The notes: a model not told the origin generated them from the letters alone. Shown: positions 38,101-46,197, counted from the stretch's first letter. The stretch: 64,000 nt of DNA from Chitinophagaceae bacterium (GCA_003168265.1 PMSV01000024.1:186001-250000), one strand, 5' to 3'. Numbers and translations: made by a program.

Positions 38101-38449
38101 GAATTTCAAATTGGATGAACTGCCCGTCCGAGCGGAATTTTCTCCTGTGTTCGGCATCGGTGCCGCGGACCTGAATGATGATGGCAGGATGGATCTATTT
38201 ATGGTAGGCAATCTTTATGGAGTAAAACCGCAGACTGGCCGATTTGATGCCAGTTACGGAGTTACCCTGCTTGGCCTTCCCGGCGGAGGTTTCGAATATA
38301 TGGAACCATCAGCCAGCGGCCTTTTTGTAAAAGGAGAGGGAAGGGATATAGCAACAATTCGCTCATCAAAGGGAGATGAATATATTTTAGTTGGGGTCAA
38401 TAACGAGAACCTCCTTTTATTCAGAAAACAAAAGCAGCACATTCATTGA
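35111..38449 (+). CDS. Large FG-GAP/VCBS lipoprotein with ASPIC/UnbV domain, paralog 3
   Basis: A 1112-residue homolog of the genes at 27224 and 30639, closer to paralog 1. The lipobox is CLFVSC. Seven repeats (GDVNNDGKPDIFF near residue 75 to GDLDGDGDLDLVINN) precede the ASPIC/UnbV domain (about 516-600: RGFQSSVDPVLNFGLD, then LVVQWPDGRI); six follow from about 654 (GDVNGDGLADFFMG to ADLNDDGRMDLFMVG). The inter-blade block NCLQLNNHDNTF ... DATGWSWG is retained. It has its own upstream region of 186 bases behind a divergent gene, so it should have its own promoter. Confidence 0.88.
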   Translation: MRFIQDKLKMLATLSLACLFVSCKTKNSELNQDPLFHLMPASVTGINFINKVESSEEFNIFKYHNFYNGGGVAIGDVNNDGKPDIFFTSNQGENKLYINKGNWQFEDVTEKAHLKSNHHWHTGVTMADVNGDGWLDIYVCNAGMVPGDDHANELYINQHDGTFKEEAHQYGLDDKGESTQAIFFDYDHDGDLDCFVLNNSLRSVESFGYDKGIRNIRDPLNGDRLYRNDGNKFVDVSAQAGIYGSEIGFGLGVTVGDVNNDGWDDIYISNDFFERDYLYINQHDGTFKEVIDDAMGHISNGSMGSDMVDINNDGWLDIFTTEMLPEDDYRLKTTIKFDDYNERNARNQLDLHFQFTSNCLQLNNHDNTFSEIAQLSGVDATGWSWGALCFDFDNDGWKDIFVSNGIYKDLTDQDFLEYFSNPETKEKITSGEFTLKDILDKIPSVKTHNYGFLNQKNLLFRNASTELGFSTPTFSNGAAYGDLDGDGDLDLVINNENGEAMIYRNMTSEKLHRHFLKVKLQGTRPNTFGFGAKVTVSTKQNRQLLEQMPSRGFQSSVDPVLNFGLDRENLVDSLVVQWPDGRIQTLENLPVDTVLVLEQRNAVLPAPKKPAEIRSLFANTGAALIRGNAMHRENEYDDFDVESLIPKMLSTEGPKLAVGDVNGDGLADFFMGSASGDTGKIFIQQKDGSFLQKFQRAFIEDRYCEDIGAAFLDADGDGDQDLVVASGGNQLPEGSKNLEARLYLNDGKGNFTRSTMGWPEISINASCVLILDFNGDGKPDIFIGGRNIPGHYGMPASSVLLQNMGNGEFRDVTASIAPELIHLGMVTDAQWVDLNHDGTGELVIVGDWMPVTIFRMSKGMLKKSYTLPHSSGWWNCLTVADVNGDGYPDLIGGNFGLNSRIKPDSAHPAKLYVGDFAGNGRTECIPVYYKTDGKAYPYFMKGELEAEIPQLKKKLLRFSDYAGKSIDEVFTKEQLSNAMVLTVDQPKTCVFLNDGKGNFKLDELPVRAEFSPVFGIGAADLNDDGRMDLFMVGNLYGVKPQTGRFDASYGVTLLGLPGGGFEYMEPSASGLFVKGEGRDIATIRSSKGDEYILVGVNNENLLLFRKQKQHIH

Positions 38450-38567
38450 AGAACATTCCGGCTTCGGCAAAAATTTCATCTGAATATTCATAATTTTTTC
38501 ATTTTGCCGGATGGGAACTCGCTTATTCATTGATTGCCTGTTATGCGCCAAATTGCACCGGCCCCGT

Positions 38568-39419
38568 TCATTCCGCATTGGCATAATAGAGCCCTGCTGC
38601 TCCAAAAATACCGCTGTTTTCAAGTTCGGATAATTCGATCTTCAATTTCTCAACTGATTTAGAATAGGCAAAAGTTCCGATCTGGCGCCACATGGTTTCA
38701 CTGAAAAAAGGATAGGCGAAACGGACCGAGCCACCCAGGATGATCAGTGAAGGGTCATAAGTGTACATGATCATCCTGATCGCATTGCCAAGATGCAGGC
38801 CCATTTCAGCATAAAGTCTTAGAGCGGCGGGGTCGCCGACCCTCGCTTGTTCATAAACTTCCTGGCCGTCCAGTTGATATACGTTGCTGAAAAACTGCCC
38901 GCTGGCATAATATTCAAAACAATGATCCAGGTAATCCACCATGCCGAATTCACCGGCCCCACAATTGGGCCCTGCATATAATTGCCCATGGATGATAATC
39001 CCTGCTCCCAGACCCGTACCTATCGTTAGCCCGATCAGGTTCTTTGAACCGATGCCCTTTCCGAAATAGAATTCCCCAAGGACAAAACAATTGGCATCAT
39101 TGTTCACAAATACAGGAACCCCATACCTTTTTTCCATAATACTCTTTAGGGGAACTGCCCTCCAGGAAGGGATATGCTGGACATCGTAAACTATGCCTTG
39201 TTCCAGATCCACTACGCTTGGTACGCCGATCCCTATTCCTGCAACGCCTGGTTCAACGAGACGATCTGCCATTGAGAAAACATCCTGGATCACATCTTCC
39301 TCGGTTCCCATACTGCGGATGCGCATGGATTGAATGGATGAAAGGCTTTTACCCTGAACCAGGCCTCCACTTATATTGGTGGCCCCGAGATCTATGCCGA
39401 TAACCTTTATTGACTTCAT
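38568..39419 (-). CDS. ROK-family sugar kinase-like protein without zinc motif
   Basis: A 283-residue protein with the ROK fold: the phosphate loop VIGIDLGATNISGG at the N-terminus, NNDANCFVLGEF with the catalytic Asp, and LTIGTGLGAGIIIHGQL. ROK proteins are glucokinases, other hexose or amino-sugar kinases, or repressors; there is no N-terminal DNA-binding domain, so a kinase is favoured. The zinc site usual after GExGH (CxCGxxGC) is absent: here the stretch reads GEFGMVDYLDHCFEYYASG, with the loop deleted and the His replaced by Met. The substrate is unknown; glucose from trehalose or starch breakdown is one option. Confidence 0.85.
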   Translation of the reverse strand: MKSIKVIGIDLGATNISGGLVQGKSLSSIQSMRIRSMGTEEDVIQDVFSMADRLVEPGVAGIGIGVPSVVDLEQGIVYDVQHIPSWRAVPLKSIMEKRYGVPVFVNNDANCFVLGEFYFGKGIGSKNLIGLTIGTGLGAGIIIHGQLYAGPNCGAGEFGMVDYLDHCFEYYASGQFFSNVYQLDGQEVYEQARVGDPAALRLYAEMGLHLGNAIRMIMYTYDPSLIILGGSVRFAYPFFSETMWRQIGTFAYSKSVEKLKIELSELENSGIFGAAGLYYANAE

Positions 39420-39528
39420 AATCCGATATCATCAATGTGATAAATCCTTTTTGTTCTTATTTCCAAGTTGAATAGTCTTGTTGCTCGAATAATTTCTGAA
39501 AAAGGAAGAATGGCTGAGCCGTGATCTA

Positions 39529-40131
39529 TCAGGCGACGCCAGGTTGATGAAGGAGGATAAATTCAATGATCTCTTCCAGCTTATGACCCGTCCTGGACAG
39601 GGCATCCTGAATGTCTTCCCGGCTGACCTGTGCGGCAAATGAAGGAGTCTTTAATTTTTTGAGGACACTTTTCACATCCATTCCATCGTAACGTGTGGGA
39701 CGAATCAGGGCGGCTGCATGGATGAAGCCTGAAAGTTCATCGAATGTATATATCATTTTCTCCATGGAATTCTCCGGTTCGACCCCGAAATAACGGGGAC
39801 CATGAGAGGCGATGCAACGGATGACTTCAGGGTCGACTTGTCTTCTTTCCAGCTCTTCGATGATGATCCGGCAATGATCGTTAGGATGTTTTTCCCAATC
39901 GGCATCATGAAGGAGTCCAGCCAGTTCCCATTTCCATGCAGTATTGGCATCGGCGTTTTCTTTGTCGATGGCCCAGGCCTTCATAACAGCGGCTACCTGT
40001 TTCATATGGAGCCTCAAGCGCTCATTCGGCACCCATTCTTCCAATAAAGCGTTGGCTTCTTCTCTGTTCAGCAGGTTCCCGGTATGGGCAGGATCACCAA
40101 ATTGAGTTCGGCCAAGATTAAAATCGGGCAT
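39529..40131 (-). CDS. HD-domain putative phosphohydrolase
   Basis: A 200-residue soluble protein. The metal-binding HD motif is in LLHDADWEKHPNDH, preceded by RLRLHMKQVAAVMKAWA, whose His is the likely first ligand, and followed by CIASHGPRYFG. This is the layout of small HD hydrolases acting on nucleotides or related phosphoesters; the substrate is not readable. The ATG at 40131 is used instead of the TTG at 40152. It is divergent from the ribosomal operon and about 110 bases from the ROK gene on the same strand. Confidence 0.8.
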   Translation of the reverse strand: MPDFNLGRTQFGDPAHTGNLLNREEANALLEEWVPNERLRLHMKQVAAVMKAWAIDKENADANTAWKWELAGLLHDADWEKHPNDHCRIIIEELERRQVDPEVIRCIASHGPRYFGVEPENSMEKMIYTFDELSGFIHAAALIRPTRYDGMDVKSVLKKLKTPSFAAQVSREDIQDALSRTGHKLEEIIEFILLHQPGVA

Positions 40132-40290
40132 TTTGAAAAGTTGAAATGACAATTTACAATATTTAAGGTGGGGATGGTCAATTCTCCCATTTCTCTTAGC
40201 GGGGAATCATCATACAAATTTTAAACCGAGCAAAATTTTTATTGTTTTTCAATGAGTTGCAAAGGCGCGAGTAAAAAATAAGTCACTCTT

Positions 40291-40323
40291 TTTGGAATTT
40301 ACAGTCGCTTTGGCCTACTTTTG
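40291..40323 (+). promoter_or_regulatory. Bacteroidota-type promoter of the rplM operon
   Basis: TTTG at 40291-40294 and TACTTTTG at 40316-40323 match the -33 and -7 elements with 21 bases between them. The expected transcript would start near 40330, leaving a leader of about 50 bases before rplM. The 3' part of the leader is A-rich, as is common for efficient translation in this phylum. Confidence 0.65.
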
Positions 40324-40381
40324 CAATCCTTAAATTATTCATGTTGCCGGGATAGCGACAACATCAACTTAAAAATTCATC

Positions 40382-40831
40382 ATGAGCAAATTACATTTCA
40401 CGACCAAACATGCGAACGAGGCTACCGTGAAACGCGACTGGTATGTCGTGGACGGTACTAATCAAACCGTTGGTCGCATGAGCGCGAAGATCGCTGCGAT
40501 CCTGCGCGGGAAAAACAAAGCCTATTATACGCCTCACGTTGATTGTGGCGATTTTATCGTCGTTATCAATGCGGACAAGGTCACATTCTCGGGCAACAAA
40601 CTAGATGACAAGATCTATATCAATTTTTCCGGATATCCCGGTGGCAAGAAAGAGGAAGCAGCCAAGAGCCTGCTGAAACGCCGTCCCGAAGCTGTGGTCG
40701 AACGGGCCGTTAAAGGCATGTTGCCAAAAAACCGCCTGGGACGAAAAATGTACAAAAAACTCTTTGTGTATGCTGGAATGGAACATCCTCATACTGCTCA
40801 GCAGCCCAAAGAACTCAAATTATCCAAATAA
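40382..40831 (+). CDS. rplM: 50S ribosomal protein L13
   Basis: A 149-residue protein of normal length for uL13, an early-assembly protein of the large subunit. Recognisable blocks are [21 protein letters not shown], of which 20 residues suffice to identify it, [16 protein letters not shown], and [20 protein letters not shown] near the C-terminus. It is the first gene of the set rplM-rpsI-rpsB-tsf, with rpsI 16 bases downstream. Confidence 0.98.
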   Translation: MSKLHFTTKHANEATVKRDWYVVDGTNQTVGRMSAKIAAILRGKNKAYYTPHVDCGDFIVVINADKVTFSGNKLDDKIYINFSGYPGGKKEEAAKSLLKRRPEAVVERAVKGMLPKNRLGRKMYKKLFVYAGMEHPHTAQQPKELKLSK

Positions 40832-40847
40832 CATTTAATAAAAATAA

Positions 40848-41237
40848 ATGGAAAAGCAGAAAAATGCCGTTGGACGCCGCAAAGAAGCCGTCACCAGGAT
40901 TTTCCTAAGCCGCGGAGACGGAAAGATTACCGTGAATGATAAGGACTATAAACAATATTTCAATCTTCCCTACCTGCAAAATCAGGTGGAACTTCCGCTG
41001 AAGACCGTTGAGGTTTCTGAAAAATTTGATGTCAAAGTCAATGCAGCCGGGGGTGGAATCAAAGGACAGGCGGAAGCCATCAAACTGGGTATTGCCAGGG
41101 CACTCCTCGAAGTAAATGCGGAATTCCGTCCGGCATTGAAAGCCGCCGGTTTACTCCGCCGCGATCCGAGATCGGTCGAACGCAAAAAACCTGGTCGCAA
41201 AAAGGCGAGAAGAAGCTATCAGTTCAGCAAACGTTAA
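40848..41237 (+). CDS. rpsI: 30S ribosomal protein S9
   Basis: A 129-residue uS9 protein. It begins with GRRKEAVTRIFLSRGDGKIT and ends with the basic tail RKKPGRKKARRSYQFSKR, whose final Arg reaches the P-site tRNA in known ribosomes. It is directly downstream of rplM, as in most bacteria, and rpsB follows after 81 bases. Confidence 0.98.
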   Translation: MEKQKNAVGRRKEAVTRIFLSRGDGKITVNDKDYKQYFNLPYLQNQVELPLKTVEVSEKFDVKVNAAGGGIKGQAEAIKLGIARALLEVNAEFRPALKAAGLLRRDPRSVERKKPGRKKARRSYQFSKR

Positions 41238-41318
41238 TCAGCCCGGATTGGGATGATGACTGGGTTATCCCGGAAAGCGTCCTTTCAACCAGCATTCAAA
41301 ATTCAACAAACTTATAAC

Positions 41319-42209
41319 ATGGAACAAAATACTTCACTTCAGCAGCAGCTTTTGGAAGCAGGTGTGCACTTCGGACATCTCCGCAAAAAATGGAATCCCA
41401 AAATGTTGCCCTATATATTCGCTGAAAAGAAAGGTATCCATATCATCGACCTGAATAAGACGACGGAAGCCCTGCAGGAGGCCGCTGCCGCTTTGAAACA
41501 AATTGCCAAGAGCGGAAAAAAGGTCATGTTCGTCGGAACCAAAAAGCAGGCAAAGGAAATTGTAACAGAATGCGCCCGCAGAATCAACATGCCCTATGTA
41601 ACGGAAAGGTGGCTGGGCGGCATGCTGACCAATTTTAATACTGTGCGCAAGAGCGTTAAAAAAATGCAGAGCATTGAAAAAATGCTAAATGACGGAACTT
41701 TCGACAGCATCACCAAGAAAGAACGCCTCACTCTGGCCCGCGATAAGGACAAGATGGAAAAAGTGCTTGGGGGGATTTCCCAACTGGGGCGTGTACCGGC
41801 AGCCTTATTCATCATCGATATCGGCCACGAGCATATCGCACTTTCGGAAGCCAAACGCCTGGGGATAACTACTTTCGGCATGGTGGATACGAATTGCGAT
41901 CCCAATAGGGTGGATTTTGCAATTCCTTCCAATGATGACGCTACTAAATCCATTGCGATCATCAGCAATTATATTGTAGCGGCTATCGCCGAAGGACTTG
42001 CTGAAAGGCAGGCTGCGAAAGAAGAAGATGTGGATGAATCCTCTTCGTCTGACGATAACGAAAAGAAGGCTGCCAGGCTGCAGGCCGAAGCGGAGGCAGA
42101 ATCCGGCCGTGGATCCCGTCCCGCAAGTGGCGGTGGGGAAAGAAGTCGAGGAACCAGTCAGCCCAAAAGGCGCATTCCCAATTCCCCGAAACGTACTTCA
42201 GCCAGATAG
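41319..42209 (+). CDS. rpsB: 30S ribosomal protein S2
   Basis: A 296-residue uS2 protein. The ATG at 41319 gives the family N-terminus (SLQQQLLEAGVHFGHLRKKW); an in-frame start at 41253 would add 22 residues with no homology. Core blocks are GTKKQAKEIV, RWLGGMLTNF and VDTNCDPNRVDFAIP. After residue about 235 there is a 60-residue low-complexity tail, first acidic and Ser-rich (EEDVDESSSSDDNEKK) then basic (QPKRRIPNSPKRTS), longer than in E. coli. tsf follows at 42296. Confidence 0.97.
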   Translation: MEQNTSLQQQLLEAGVHFGHLRKKWNPKMLPYIFAEKKGIHIIDLNKTTEALQEAAAALKQIAKSGKKVMFVGTKKQAKEIVTECARRINMPYVTERWLGGMLTNFNTVRKSVKKMQSIEKMLNDGTFDSITKKERLTLARDKDKMEKVLGGISQLGRVPAALFIIDIGHEHIALSEAKRLGITTFGMVDTNCDPNRVDFAIPSNDDATKSIAIISNYIVAAIAEGLAERQAAKEEDVDESSSSDDNEKKAARLQAEAEAESGRGSRPASGGGERSRGTSQPKRRIPNSPKRTSAR

Positions 42210-42295
42210 GGTTTGTCGCGTAATCTGTAGAATCAGGGCCGAATAGAATTAGCCCATTTATTAATTTAAAATGTTAATTGAAAAATTTATTTTAT

Positions 42296-43144
42296 ATGTC
42301 GACAGCAACCATTACCGCAGCAGAAATCAATAAACTCCGCCAGACAACGGGAGCCGGGATGATGGACTGCCGGAAGGCCCTTGTAGAAAGCGATGGGGAC
42401 TTCGAAAAAGCGATCGATTATTTAAGGAAGAAAGGTCAGAAAGTCGCTGCATTGCGCAGTGACCGTGAAGCAAAAGAAGGTGTGATCATTGCAAAAACCA
42501 CCAGCGATAATAAAACTGGTTTTATCATTACCCTGGCCTGTGAAACGGATTTTGTGGCAAAGAATGCGGATTTTGTGTTTTTTGCTCAATCCATTATGGA
42601 TGTGGCTATCTCAAATAATGTGAATTCATTGGATGAACTCCTGGGCGTTCAATTGGATGGTGCGACGATTGCCGATAAGATCAATGACCAGCTCGCTAAG
42701 ATCGGTGAGAAGATCCAACTCTCCCGATTTGAAAAAATTAGTGCGGAAGGAGTGGCAGCCTATATTCATGGAGCTTATCGGATGGGAGTCCTGATTGGTC
42801 TTTCAAAGAACGTCCCCGCTGTTTTGGAAGCAGGAAAGGATCTTGCCATGCAGGTGGCGGCCATGAACCCGGTAGCAGTTTCTCCTGAATCGGTCCCTGC
42901 AAGTGTTGTGGAAAGAGAGAAAGCGATAGTCACCGAACAGATAAAAAATGATCCCAAGATGGCCGGTAAGCCCAGTGAAATGATCGAAAAGATCGCCTTT
43001 GGAAAGCTGAATGCCTTCTTTAAAGAGAATACCTTGCTCGCGCAGGCCTTTGTGAAAGACCCTTCCAAGACAGTGGCGGATTACCTGAAAGGGATTGACT
43101 CCCATGTAAAGATTACGGAATTCAAGCGTGTTCAATTGGGTTAA
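42296..43144 (+). CDS. tsf: Elongation factor Ts
   Basis: A 282-residue protein that recharges EF-Tu by exchanging GDP for GTP. The N-terminal UBA-like domain and the family signature are clear (LRQTTGAGMMDCRKALVE, then DFEKAIDYLRKKG), as is the core block LACETDFVAKNADF. The ATG at 42296 is chosen over the TTG at 42278. rpsB-tsf is a universal pair; a terminator follows at 43152, so pyrH is probably transcribed on its own. Confidence 0.98.
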   Translation: MSTATITAAEINKLRQTTGAGMMDCRKALVESDGDFEKAIDYLRKKGQKVAALRSDREAKEGVIIAKTTSDNKTGFIITLACETDFVAKNADFVFFAQSIMDVAISNNVNSLDELLGVQLDGATIADKINDQLAKIGEKIQLSRFEKISAEGVAAYIHGAYRMGVLIGLSKNVPAVLEAGKDLAMQVAAMNPVAVSPESVPASVVEREKAIVTEQIKNDPKMAGKPSEMIEKIAFGKLNAFFKENTLLAQAFVKDPSKTVADYLKGIDSHVKITEFKRVQLG

Positions 43145-43151
43145 GAAATAG

Positions 43152-43176
43152 AAAGGAGAGTTCGCTCTCTTTTTTT
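43152..43176 (+). terminator. Intrinsic terminator after tsf
   Basis: AAAGGAGAG (43152-43160) pairs with CTCTCTTTT (43165-43173), with one G-T pair, around a TTCG tetraloop. The downstream strand runs on in T. Confidence 0.8.
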
Positions 43177-43312
43177 ATGCCCTGCCCTTTTGAAAACCGA
43201 TGGATCATGGGGCCTTTTGGGGCCTTGTTGAACTAAAAGCCCTTTCTTTGCATTCAGACCGGGAGGACCTGGTTCCAACCGTTCGATATACCTCAAAAAA
43301 ACTCAATTCTGC

Positions 43313-44026
43313 ATGCTACCAAAGTTCAAGCGCATCCTGCTAAAACTTTCCGGAGAAGCCCTGATGGGAGACAAGAGTTTCGGATTTGACAATGCGGTGA
43401 TCGCTCAATATGCCCAGGATATAAAGAGCATTGTGGATCTGGGCGTGCAGGTGGCCATCGTAATCGGGGGTGGGAATATCTACCGGGGTATGAACGAAGC
43501 CGAGACCGGCATTGAAAGGGCTCACGGGGATTATATGGGCATGCTGGCGACTGTCATCAATGGCATGGCCATGCAGGCAGGATTAGAGAAGATCGGCGTT
43601 TACACGAGGCTTCAAAGCGCCATTAAGATGGAGCAGGTTGCCGAACCCTATATCCGGCGAAGGGCCATCAGGCATGTGGAAAAGGGCAGAGTAGTGATCT
43701 TCGGTGCAGGTACTGGTAATCCTTATTTTACTACGGATACGGCAGGTTCTCTGCGTGCCATTGAAATCAATGCGGATGTGATCCTCAAAGGGACACGCGT
43801 GGACGGCATCTATACTGCCGACCCTGAAAAGGACCCAACTGCCAAAAAATTCGAAGAAATTACTTTCCAGGAATGCATATCTAAGAACCTAAGGGTCATG
43901 GATATGACGGCCTTTACTTTGTGTATGGAAAATAACCTGCCAATCATAGTATTTGATATGAATAAGCATGGCAATCTGTTGAAAGTTGTTACGGGAATCA
44001 AGGTCGGGACCCTGGTAAAAGCATGA
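43313..44026 (+). CDS. pyrH: Uridylate kinase (UMP kinase)
   Basis: The 237-residue amino-acid-kinase-fold enzyme phosphorylates UMP to UDP in pyrimidine synthesis. Family blocks: [13 protein letters not shown] at the N-terminus, [33 protein letters not shown] (phosphate binding) and [15 protein letters not shown]. The length is normal. It lies downstream of tsf, as often found, but with 168 bases and a terminator between; the usual partner frr is not adjacent here. Confidence 0.98.
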   Translation: MLPKFKRILLKLSGEALMGDKSFGFDNAVIAQYAQDIKSIVDLGVQVAIVIGGGNIYRGMNEAETGIERAHGDYMGMLATVINGMAMQAGLEKIGVYTRLQSAIKMEQVAEPYIRRRAIRHVEKGRVVIFGAGTGNPYFTTDTAGSLRAIEINADVILKGTRVDGIYTADPEKDPTAKKFEEITFQECISKNLRVMDMTAFTLCMENNLPIIVFDMNKHGNLLKVVTGIKVGTLVKA

Positions 44027-44097
44027 TTGCCAGTAAAAATATTTAGGAACCCCTCTTGCAAATTCGTAGAATCCATTGTATCTTACACCACTGAAAG

Positions 44098-44120
44098 ACC
44101 ACCCTACTAGGTGGTTTTTT
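44098..44120 (+). terminator. Intrinsic terminator after pyrH
   Basis: ACCACC (44098-44103) and GGTGGT (44110-44115) form a 6-base stem with a 6-base loop followed directly by TTTTT. Confidence 0.75.
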
Positions 44121-44213
44121 CATATCCCATCCCGTTCATGATCCCTTGAAAGCTCCTGTTGATGATTATCCCAAATAGATTTATTCAATGGAAAAATTTA
44201 TTTCCGAACCGAT

Positions 44214-45281
44214 ATGAACACAATTCTCCTCATATTAGGATTTCAGCTAACGGTAGGGGTACCGGAGATAGTCATTGCATTGATTGTTGCACTGGTATTA
44301 GGCTTCAGCATCTCCTTCTTCTGGAATTCAAGAAAGAATATCAATATTCAGCAAGTCAGGGAACCAGACAGCATTAATGAAAATGATAACTGGAAGCTCA
44401 AGTATTATAATGATATGGACATGCAGGAACGGGCTCAACAACAGTTGCGCGAGCGCCTGGCAGAAACTAGGGAAAATGAGCAGATCCTGAATATCGAGGT
44501 GGAAGAGTTGCGAAAGGAAATAAAGGAACTGGACGAAAGGCTATCTGAGAAACCGGTTGCCGCCCCCATTGCAGATTATAACCAGGCTCCGAAAACCATT
44601 CAGGAATCTGCAGACTATCTGGCGCAATTGAGAACGGCCCAGGTCAATTTGCTTGAACACAACAGCACGGTGAACCGGCTGGTCGAACAGATCGAGAACC
44701 TGAAGGAATCTGAAACCAAGTACGATAACCTGTCCAGGGAAAAGGAAGAGCTCGAAGCTCAATTTGCAGATATCCAAAAGAAATTTACAGATAAGGAAAA
44801 TGAAGTCAGCCAGGTGAGACAGCAACTCCGTCTGGGTGAGGAAATGAACGATAGGCTGAAAAAAGCCTATGCCGAATTCAGTGTGATACAGGATAAATTG
44901 CAGAAACTCCAAACAAATCTATCCCAATCTCAGAAACCTTCGGACTACGAACAATTGCATGAGTCTTATTTCAAGCTCACCAAGGACTTTGATGAAGCCA
45001 GGCAAAAGCATACCGCTATCTGGGAAGAAAATCAGCGTTTGAGCCGGATCCTTTCCGATACGGAAGACAAATTGAGGGAAGCAAATTTCCTTCGTGTTCA
45101 ATTGCAGAAAAAAGTGAGCTTCCTGGAGGAATTGAATACCGATCTGCAGCAGGTTTCCGAACACAATAAGAAATTGGATAGTCAGTTGAGAAGGATCAGT
45201 GAAATGGAAGCCCTGTTGTCCCGATCAGGTCAAACCCAGGTCCGTCCAAATCCAGACTATCGTACTGAAGAAGGCAAATAA
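44214..45281 (+). CDS. Membrane-anchored coiled-coil protein of unknown function
   Basis: The 355-residue protein has one N-terminal hydrophobic stretch (about residues 16-41: PEIVIALIVALVLGFSISFF) and then almost entirely heptad-rich, charged sequence up to about residue 335, such as REKEELEAQFADIQKKF. A long coiled-coil rod facing the cytoplasm or periplasm is predicted. A region at about residues 124-145 (APKTIQESADYLAQLRTAQ) may break the rod. No enzyme motif is seen. It is flanked by terminators on both sides and so stands alone. Possible roles in envelope organisation or cell shape are speculation. Confidence 0.75.
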   Translation: MNTILLILGFQLTVGVPEIVIALIVALVLGFSISFFWNSRKNINIQQVREPDSINENDNWKLKYYNDMDMQERAQQQLRERLAETRENEQILNIEVEELRKEIKELDERLSEKPVAAPIADYNQAPKTIQESADYLAQLRTAQVNLLEHNSTVNRLVEQIENLKESETKYDNLSREKEELEAQFADIQKKFTDKENEVSQVRQQLRLGEEMNDRLKKAYAEFSVIQDKLQKLQTNLSQSQKPSDYEQLHESYFKLTKDFDEARQKHTAIWEENQRLSRILSDTEDKLREANFLRVQLQKKVSFLEELNTDLQQVSEHNKKLDSQLRRISEMEALLSRSGQTQVRPNPDYRTEEGK

Positions 45282-45298
45282 TAATAGTTTTCTCAGGT

Positions 45299-45331
45299 AA
45301 AAAGAGCCCCGCCGAAGGCGGGGCTCTTTTT
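45299..45331 (+). terminator. Strong intrinsic terminator after the coiled-coil gene
   Basis: A perfect 15-base stem (45299-45313 with 45317-45331; core GAGCCCCGCC/GGCGGGGCTC) with a GAA loop and T-run. The A-run on the other side would make it work in both directions. Confidence 0.9.
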
Positions 45332-45360
45332 TTAATTAGCTTTACAACAAGATTTAATCC

Positions 45361-46002
45361 ATGGAAGATATCTCTGCAATCCGTAAAGAATACCGTTTAA
45401 GGCCGATGAATGAGCTTTCGATGTCGGAAGACCCCATCCTTCAGTTCAGCCGTTGGTGGGAGGAAGCTTCTCTTAGTGGAATCGAAGAAATTAATGCAAT
45501 GACCCTTGCAACCAGTTCTGTTGAAGGCGTCCCTTCGGCCAGGATCGTATTGCTGAAAAGCTTCGACAAAAATGGCTTTGTTTTTTTTACCAATTATGAG
45601 AGTTTCAAAGGGATGCAGTTGGAAGAAAATCCAAGGGCATGCCTGGTATTTTTCTGGAAGGAACTGGAAAGACAAATCAGGATCACAGGAATAACGGAGA
45701 AGACTTCGGAAAAAGAAAGTGACGAATATTTTGAAAGCCGTCCGGAAGGAAGCCGCATCGGCGCCCTGGCCTCCCCGCAGAGTCGCGTGATCGAAGGCAG
45801 GGATTGGCTTGAAGAAAAAGTGGAAAAAATTAAAAATTCCCTGGCTGGCCAGCAAATCAAAAGGCCATCCCAATGGGGAGGTTACCGGGTAAAACCGGTA
45901 ACGATGGAATTCTGGCAAGGAAGGCCTAACAGGCTCCATGACAGGATACAATACAATTTGCAGTCCGGGGGAATCTGGAATTTGGAAAGACTTGCTCCCT
46001 GA
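45361..46002 (+). CDS. pdxH: Pyridoxamine 5'-phosphate oxidase
   Basis: A 213-residue FMN enzyme that makes pyridoxal 5'-phosphate from pyridoxine or pyridoxamine phosphate. Family blocks are present along the whole length: SARIVLLKSFDKNGFVFFTN (FMN and substrate contacts), GSRIGALASPQSRVI, PSQWGGYRVKP, MEFWQGRPNRLHDRI and a C-terminal WNLERLAP. The length matches the family. It is preceded by a strong terminator and converges on the small ribosomal gene at 46044. Confidence 0.97.
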   Translation: MEDISAIRKEYRLRPMNELSMSEDPILQFSRWWEEASLSGIEEINAMTLATSSVEGVPSARIVLLKSFDKNGFVFFTNYESFKGMQLEENPRACLVFFWKELERQIRITGITEKTSEKESDEYFESRPEGSRIGALASPQSRVIEGRDWLEEKVEKIKNSLAGQQIKRPSQWGGYRVKPVTMEFWQGRPNRLHDRIQYNLQSGGIWNLERLAP

Positions 46003-46043
46003 AAATTATAACGTTAAGCCGGAAGGATCACTTTATAGAAAGC

Positions 46044-46157
46044 TTATTTACTTTCCTTTTTAACTGCAGCTTTCTTCTTTACTTTAGCGGGCCTGGTTTT
46101 ACCGAATGAGCCTTTGAATATTTTTCCTTTTTTTGTTCTCTTATCTCCTCTTCCCAT
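46044..46157 (-). CDS. Small 30S ribosomal protein THX (bTHX)
   Basis: A 37-codon gene, easily missed because of its size. The peptide begins MGRGDKRTKKGKIFKGSFGK and continues with a Lys-rich tail (KTRPAKVKKKAAVKKESK). This matches the short bTHX family first seen in Thermus 30S subunits and widespread in Bacteroidota, where it packs between helices at the top of the small subunit head. Eighteen of its 37 residues are basic. It lies downstream of the HU gene on the same strand but past a terminator, and converges on pdxH. Confidence 0.9.
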   Translation of the reverse strand: MGRGDKRTKKGKIFKGSFGKTRPAKVKKKAAVKKESK

Positions 46158-46197
46158 AGTATTATTTATTTAAAAAATTTACTAAAGCCGTCAGAAT

